From Lepisosteus oculatus (taxonomy: Eukaryota; Chordata; Actinopteri; Semionotiformes; Lepisosteidae), in the NCBI RefSeq assembly GCF_040954835.1, contig NC_090723.1:9434001-9498000 (forward strand): a stretch of 64,000 nucleotides of DNA. The letters are read 5' to 3'. Below, in pieces: positions 58,201 through 64,000 of this stretch (positions within the stretch are counted from its first letter, which is position 1; each line of letters begins with the position of its first letter). The notes under the pieces were generated by a model, which was not told where the DNA came from, searched no databases, and saw only the letters and a program-made list of their open reading frames with translations. A program made the position numbers and the translations under genes.

Positions 58201-61200
58201 CAGCTGAGCCTATATCACCAGACCATACGAGAGGGTCCCCCTCTCAGTGCGGAATCTACCATTCTTTAAGAGTTTCAAAATGCCTGCCTTACTCTTCCCA
58301 TCATGCCATTCTTTACATTCAAATATTTTTTACCCCTCTTCCCAAACAGTGAGGGGCCCTCACAGTGTGAAATGGCCCTGGCCTCCTCTGAGCTCTCGGA
58401 GGGCCTGTAAGTCACACTCCAAGTGTCAGACGAAGGGCTAAGAGACTGAAGGAACTCCAGCAGGTCCTGCTGCCAGCATGCTGCCCTCTCATTCCCAGCA
58501 TCCTCTCCTCCCTCTGACCCCCCCCCGCTGGGTGTGGCCATACTCACTGACTGACGTCCTGGGCAAACTTGCCCCTCCCCTTCAGCACCTTCTGGTGGAG
58601 CTCATCCAAGGTGATCAGTCCTGACAAGCAGACAGACAGCCAGAGCTCTTGAGCCACCTTCATTACAGCATTATCATCATTACATTTCAAGACCAAGTCC
58701 ATTATATTTCATGTTTTTGCTGGCACAGATATTTCCAACTGCGTCAGGCCAGCATGCTGCCGTTATTATTTTCTTCACAAAAGTACAAAGTCCTCGCCTC
58801 GTCGACAATATAATGAAATGAAATATAGGTGCAACTTCACACAGTGCGTTGTTGTGAATTATTTGAACCTTTATGGTCCAGGCTAGTTACCCATTTATAA
58901 GATTATTATTCTGGTGCTCTGCCAGGTTTTAATCTAATAGTGCTTTAACTGCCTTCCTGTTCATGCCTTCAGCTGGGAAGGGAGGTGTGCATCATGAGCA
59001 GTGAATCGCCCTTCCCCCCACCAGCCAGTACTCACCCCCGTTCCTGTGCTTCAGTGCCAGGCACACCTCGATGATCTGCACCCCCAGTTCGTAGTAGAAG
59101 TCCCCCACGCCCAGCATCTCCGACCAGAAGCCCTTCCCAGCTGCACAGGGGAACAGAAACGCCATACTTCAGACACGCTGAATGGATTCTGTTAGCCAGT
59201 ACACAGAAACACACAATTAGCAAACCCCAAACATAAATTCAGTAGCTTGTTTAGATCCTCATAAAGACTAGATATGCAGAGGATTGAGCCAGAGAGATCA
59301 CGGGCTGGGGGGGGGGTACAGATGGGAGGGCAGGAGGAGTATAAGCAGAACGGGGAGTCCCAGGTGCGAGACTTCTAAACACAGGTGATCAGCAGAGCAA
59401 GATCACGATCTAACCTTCCTCCCGAGTTTTTTTTTATAACTTGGTTATAATTCCATGAAGTATATTCACAATTGCGTGAAGGGGCAAAAAGATTAAACAA
59501 GCTGTGAAGAGGGGTCCCTTTGCAAAGGGTGGGCAATGAGCTTTAATAGTGTGTTTGACATGACAAGATCAGAACTAGCTGCTCTCGTCTGCTTTGCTCT
59601 GTCATGCACCCCGCCCACATTTTCAGTGTTTGTTTTGTCCAGTAGTGCCCTTTTCAACTCTCCTTTGGCCAAATCCGTTTCCTAATTTTCCCCAGTTAAA
59701 ATCACCCAAACTAGTTCCAGCACAAGGCCTGTACAGCTTCTGTCTAAACATCACCGCCACAGTTTACCGGAAAGCTCATCTAGGAGCCCATCCAACACGC
59801 AATTCAGCCCTGCGCTTGCCCGCTGAAACACGGGCAGAAGGTGGCCCATTTATTCCCACCAGGTGGCGAATGAGACACCCAGCTGTGCCCGTTCAGGCAG
59901 AACAGAGAAGCACGCCATGTAACTTAATCACAACTAGGTTACTAGGTTAACCACAAGCCTGGTTAACAGCGTCTAAAAGTTTGAAATTCCAAGGGCGCCA
60001 AATGAGCTTCCAGCACTGGGATTGGGGCGGAGCGGTGGCTCTGTGGCTCAGGATCTGCGCCTGTTGTTGCCGGTTCAAATCCCGCAGCCGGCAGAGGAAT
60101 CCTACTCCGTTGGACCCCTGAGCAAGGCCCTTAACCCCAACTGCTCCAGGGGCGCCCTACAATGGCAGACCCTGCGCTCTGACCCCAAGCTCCTCTCCCT
60201 GTCTGTGTGTCTCATGGAGAGCAAGCTGGGGTCTGTGAAAAGACAAATTCCTAGTGCAAGAAATTGTATAGGGCCAATAAAGTGATGTTATGTTATGTGC
60301 CGATGATGTGGTAGCGGATGGGAATGAACACAGGAGACATGGGGCAGAGGGAGGGGCTGCAGTTACAGGCCAGTGGGTCCACGGCGATGGTGGCACACAT
60401 CTCCTGGAACTGCAGGCGGAACTGGGCACTCTTGCGGATCTCCTGCTTGTGCTTGCTGGCAAACTCCTCCAGGTGGGTCTTGAAGGTCTCCAGCTGCTTC
60501 GACATCTGGAATTCAACGCATTAAAAAAACAAAAAACAAGAGCAAAGTAACTTACTGATGCACTCACGGGTCTGCGCTCCCCCTAAACTACTGGGGGGAA
60601 AAAAATCAATTCCATATTAGTGCTCACCTGGGCGATCTGATCTTCGGCCAGGACATTGCCTCGTTCCTTATACTTCGCCTGCAGCCGTGAAGAAAACAGA
60701 GCGTGGTCACTCATTTTAGAAGTTAAACACCTGCCCTTTCCACAGGATTCCAGTGCCGACTTGCACTGCTATTTCCATAATTATTTGGTTTCCAAAGCAC
60801 TCAGGTGACAAGCTTAAGAAGGCTCAATAAGTCCATTTATTTTGCTGCAGTTAAACAGTCTACTTTCAAAGAGCGTTTATTGCGCCAGCTTTATGATCTG
60901 CATGTAGGTACAGTGGGGAAATAAATGGAATCTTAATGTTTTATCAACAATTAGTCTTAATGCATCACAGCGGGTTTAAAAGGAGAAGAACTTTTTAACA
61001 ACGCTCTTGTTTCAGCTTAACGGGTAGATGCTACATATGTTCTATCAGTCGGTTGTGGCGAGCGCCATTTTCTACACGGTGGAATTCTGGGGCTCTGGGA
61101 TTAGAGCAGGGGATGCTGACAGGCTGGACAAGCTCATCAGGAGAGCAAGCTCCGTCATTGGGTCTGACCTGGACCCCCTGGAGGTAGTGGCTGAGAGGAG

Positions 61201-62159
61201 AATGGTGTCCAAACTAGAGGCCATCATGGACAACGTCTCCCATCCCCTCTATGACAGGCTTGTAGAAATGAAGAGCACGTTCAGCAATAGACTGATTCAT
61301 CCACAGTGCAACAGGGAGCGCTACAGGAGGTCATTCTTGCCTTCTGCCTTTAGACTGTACAACACATCCACCTTGCGCCTGGGCAGAGGCAACATTGACA
61401 GTGACCTGTTTCTGGACTGAACAATAAACTGATACATCTGTTCTTTTTCCTTTCCCATTTTGTGCAATATATGCCCGGGACCTGTGCAATACATTTATAT
61501 TTATAGTCATATTGTGCAACACGACTTTTTTGTGCGCTGTTCTGTTCTGGTTTGTTCTTTGCGTGTCCTGGACTGTGAGTAACTCTTCTTAGCGCACTTC
61601 TCACTGTACTGATTGCATTGTACGTATTGTATTATTATTATTATTGTATCATTCGTTACACTGTGTCTGTGTTAAGATGCTGTTGCACTGGAATTTCCCT
61701 CACGGGATCAATAAAGTATCTATCTAAATAATAACGTATTTGTATTTAAAGCTCGCGTTTTATTTTGATATTCTGTGCGCTGCGGAAATAAAAACTCAGA
61801 ATTCCCCCGAGCAAAGAATCTTGAGAGGACACGGCAAGATCCCGGTGTACGAACGTAAAATGGGCGCTTGTACTTCTGCTGCTTCAGAGGAATAAGTCGG
61901 CTCGAGAATTCGACGGGTGCCGATTATTCGACTGCCCTGCCGGTGATCGCAGCACCGCCGTGCATCCGCTGTTACAAGCGGACTCTGTGCAACGTGCGCC
62001 TCGCAATCGACCACCACTACTTTTTTTTTAATTTAGTGAAAAAGACACGACTCCGCAAGTGCAGCACAGATTTGGAGGAAAAAAAGGTTCAAACCGCTTC
62101 CGTACCTCCGCAAGCTTCTTTTTGGCAATTGCCCCCGCGCCCACCGCTCTTCTGTGCAT
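55275..62159 (-). CDS. SNF8: SNF8 / VPS22, ESCRT-II subunit, 8 coding exons
   Basis: Minus-strand exons in order: 62159-62106, 60678-60628, 60505-60367, 59140-59036, 58620-58548, 57504-57363, 55617-55543, 55412-55275. Phases agree; 258 residues, the same as human. SNF8 is the EAP30/VPS22 core of ESCRT-II, which with VPS25 and VPS36 passes ubiquitinated cargo to ESCRT-III at endosomes. The N-terminus [18 protein letters not shown] is nearly identical to mammals. An amphipathic coiled-coil part follows ([37 protein letters not shown]), then two winged-helix domains: [20 protein letters not shown] with [20 protein letters not shown] and [17 protein letters not shown], and [20 protein letters not shown] with [20 protein letters not shown]. 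All expected segments are present and unbroken. It is convergent with UBE2Z, as in human. Confidence 0.97.
56093..56203 (+). repeat. (CAACAAG)n 7-base microsatellite
   Basis: About 16 near-perfect units in the SNF8 intron between the exons at 57363 and 55617. Because seven is not a multiple of three, every frame repeats with a 21-base period, giving the open frames rich in CLLLVA or NKQQATS. Confidence 0.95.
56504..56822 (-). mobile_element. tRNA-derived SINE (GTTTGCATGTTCTCCCCG family)
   Basis: Reverse orientation: CATATCCATCCAGTTTCT tail, GTGGGAGGAAACCCACATCA, GAGAACACGCAAACTCCACA, ending at the tRNA-like head. An (AC)n/(GC) run sits at 56620-56640. SNF8 intron, sense to the gene. Confidence 0.8.
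59856..59869 (+). promoter_or_regulatory. CTCF-like motif in a SNF8 intron
   Basis: CCACCAGGTGGCGA matches the CTCF core closely. Confidence 0.4.
60026..60297 (+). mobile_element. tRNA-derived SINE close to a SNF8 splice donor
   Basis: GGTGGCTCTGTGGCTCAGGA head, B box GGTTCAAATCCCG, GGAATCCTACTCCGTTGG body, and tail GTATAGGGCCAATAAAGTGA followed by TGTTATGTTATG. It ends only 69 bases from the donor side of the SNF8 exon at 60367-60505, antisense to the gene. Confidence 0.9.
61025..61726 (+). mobile_element. Rex1/Babar-like LINE 3' end, copy 1
   Basis: Open C-terminal frame ([58 protein letters not shown]; stop at about 61420), then a 3' UTR ending GGGATCAATAAAGTATCTAT. 5' truncated. Located in the first SNF8 intron, antisense. 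The intact frame suggests a young insertion. Confidence 0.85.
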
Positions 62160-62480
62160 TTCTGTTGGCGCAACAAACTTTTCCTTCCACAAAGCGAAGA
62201 GACTTTGGCTCCTGTTTTGCAAACCGACACTTCAGGGTCTAGAAACTGCAGCTCTGTGGGGGCGCCAGTTACCTCATTCCTGCTCCATGGGCTAATGTCC
62301 AATGGTTATCTCCTTTCTTTTTCGCATTGCACATAAATATTATATATGTAAAATTATTGGTTTTCAAGAAATCATCCGCCGAACAGGCTTACAACAGTAA
62401 CAACATTTCCTGGTTTACCTACGTGAGACTGAGAGGAAGTATATTATGACTACTTCCGCCTGCGACGCCGGAAAGAGGGC
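62160..62480 (-). promoter_or_regulatory. SNF8 5' UTR and promoter
   Basis: Upstream of the ATG (minus strand) there is a CCAAT-type element (TCCAATGG, near 62296) and two facing ETS motifs (ACTTCCG 62452-62458; CCGGAAA 62468-62474). No TATA box. ETS-driven, TATA-less promoters are usual for housekeeping genes. The start site is probably between 62.2 and 62.45 kb. Confidence 0.45.
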
Positions 62481-62721
62481 TGCTGAAAATATCCTGGATG
62501 AGTTTTGCAAGCACGCCCCCTGTTGGCTGTGTGCTTTTAAAGTGCTCTCATGCTCCGAGCATATACGCTTTTATTGCCTTTATTACCAATATATACTGTA
62601 TCTGAAAAGATCTATCATCAAAATCTAAAAGTCTGTCGTTGTAATTTGTCCCGTTTTTTTCTTTCGCTCAAATTAAAGTGAACGGGGTTCATGTTGTTTT
62701 GTATGAGACACTGTACTTTAG

Positions 62722-63326
62722 CAGTGGATTCTAAAAGGCTGGACAAGCTCATCAGGAGAGCAAGCTCTGTCATTGGGTCTGACCTGGACCCCCTGGAGGT
62801 AGTGGCTGAGAGGAGAACGGTGTCCAAACTAGAGGCCATCATGGACAACGTCTCCCATCCCCTCTATGACAGGCTCGTAGAAATGAAGAGCACGTTCAGC
62901 AATAGACTGATCCATCCACGGTGCGACAGGGAGCGCTACAGGAGGTCATTCTTGCCTTCTGCCATAAGACTGTACAACACATCCACCTTGCGTCTGGGCA
63001 GAGGCAACATTGACAGTGACCTGTTTCTGGACTGAACACATCTACACATCTACTGCTACATCGGTTTTTGTGCAATACATTTATATTTATATTTATATCT
63101 ATATTTATATTCATATGTGCAATACGATGTTTCTGCGTACTGTACTGTTCTGGTTTGTTCTTTGTGTGTCCTGGACTGTAACTCTTTTAGTGCACCCCTC
63201 ACTGTACTGATTGTATTGTATTATTATTATTATTGTATCATTCGATACACTGTGGGTGTGTTGTCTGTGTTAAGCTGCTTTTGCACTGCAATTTCCCTCA
63301 CGGGGTCAATAAAGTATCTATCTACA
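62722..63326 (+). mobile_element. Rex1/Babar-like LINE 3' end, copy 2
   Basis: From about [20 protein letters not shown] onward it repeats copy 1 with only scattered differences (RMVSKLE to RTVSKLE, SAFRLYN to SAIRLYN) and ends at the same tail, GGGGTCAATAAAGTATCTAT. It starts about 90 bases further into the element than copy 1 and has extra (TTTATA)n in the 3' UTR, so it is a separate insertion and not a segmental duplication. Confidence 0.85.
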
Positions 63327-63509
63327 CAACCGTCGGATCACAGCTGCCCACCGACATCATTTGTTGTTTTTATTTGTAGTGCAAAAGCTTACTTCAGAAC
63401 TACAGTATTTATGCATGTAGTAGGTCGTTTCTGTAGCAGTTTTTATGTTGTAAAACACTGCAGGCACGTTCGGCCATTTTAAAACAAGTACGAAATCTGT
63501 TCATAATCA

Positions 63510-63676
63510 CGACACGTGTTTATTTCATTGGAGGTTTTTATTTGCGTCGCGGGGATGGATTTACACGAGAGTTAACAGACAGGTCTGAAACCGAAGGCGG
63601 TTCACGCCGCCAGATCCTCTCCGGGGTGACTCCGCCAGTCTCCGCCCGGCGCCCGTCGGTGTGACGTCACTGGGTC
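63510..63676 (-). other. Candidate terminal exon of the next minus-strand gene
   Basis: On the minus strand TGTCCGTTCCAG|GACCCA is a good acceptor (exon from 63676). In phase 0 a 24-residue frame ends with TGA at 63604-63602, and two AATAAA signals follow (63542-63537 and 63524-63519). The sequence is CpG-rich and contains a CRE-like TGACGTCA that may be coincidental. GIP lies here in human on the same strand, but the short peptide cannot confirm it. Confidence 0.3.
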
Positions 63677-64000
63677 CTGGAACGGACAGGGAGACACCCA
63701 CTCAGAATCAAGGAGGGATGAGCCCTGTCACCAGAGAGCAGTCTCTTTGAGGCATCCTCCCTCTGTTTGGACACCAGAAGCTTATGGATCCAAGGATCAC
63801 ATCTAGACGTTTATTGAAGAATCCCAGGAAATTCACTTCGACATTCTGGGCGGTTTGTTCCAGACCCCTACAACCCTTTGTGTAATGAACTGCCTTATGT
63901 TCTAAGTCTGAAATACTACCCCCCCCCCCCCCCACTCACCCCAGTTTTCTCTTTTGTCCTTAGAACATACGTTTTCCCTTTGTTTATTTTTGTGAAACTC
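63677..64000. other. Right edge: CR1-like fragment and low-complexity DNA
   Basis: 63835-63965 repeats the CR1-like 3' block (GTTTGTTCCAGACCCCTACA, CCCTTTGTGTAAT) in minus orientation and contains a C homopolymer near 63920. No exon is supported. Confidence 0.45.

Noticed and set aside
60050-60095. tRNA gene-like A and B boxes
   Set aside because: The body and tail match four other copies of a SINE, and no tRNA cloverleaf or anticodon arm can be drawn.
63925-64000. A minus-strand segment ending at a GTGAGT donor, as a possible GIP hormone exon
   Set aside because: The open frame does not fit the incretin peptide pattern beyond a few basic residues, and the area overlaps a CR1-like fragment.

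Overview
The window is vertebrate nuclear DNA, almost certainly from a ray-finned fish. It has five intron-containing protein genes, GT-AG introns, CpG-rich promoters and a dense load of SINEs, LINEs, a Tc1 relic and minisatellites. The order TTLL6(-) / CALCOCO2(+) / ATP5MC1(+) / UBE2Z(+) / SNF8(-) matches, in order and orientation, the block beside HOXB13 on human 17q21. The SINE set (5S-rRNA-derived and tRNA-derived, with L2-type tails) and one undivided copy of the block would fit a holostean or other early-branching fish, but the species is inference.

Layout. 1-6.3 kb: 5' end of TTLL6 on the minus strand; one coding exon is visible and the rest lies beyond the left edge. RFX X-box and forkhead motifs upstream fit a cilia gene. 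6.3-20.1 kb: intergenic, repeat-rich, with three CpG-rich blocks, an unrecognised 229-codon open frame and CTCF-like motifs. 20.1-32.9 kb: CALCOCO2, 13 coding exons, 603 residues, with three introns largely made of minisatellite. 33-36.6 kb: intergenic with an L1-like insertion that keeps its target-site duplication. 36.7-40.6 kb: ATP5MC1, behind a promoter with seven CCAAT boxes. 43.1-52.1 kb: UBE2Z, 7 coding exons, 404 residues, with a 1-kb minisatellite. 52.1-55 kb: convergent intergenic space. 55.0-62.5 kb: SNF8 on the minus strand, 8 exons, 258 residues. 62.5-64 kb: a LINE copy and a possible last exon of the next minus-strand gene, where GIP would be expected by synteny.

The neighbours do not form a pathway: tubulin polyglutamylation (TTLL6), selective autophagy receptor (CALCOCO2), ATP synthase c-ring (ATP5MC1), E2 for UBA6-linked ubiquitin/FAT10 transfer (UBE2Z) and ESCRT-II (SNF8). 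They are a conserved syntenic block. All four complete reading frames were assembled by hand with consistent splice phases. I found no clear new system; the most useful leads are regulatory (RFX/FOX module, CCAAT array, ZNF143-like pair), an unclassified repeat pair, a micro-duplication at an ATP5MC1 splice acceptor, and the unexplained open frame at 7.2-7.9 kb.
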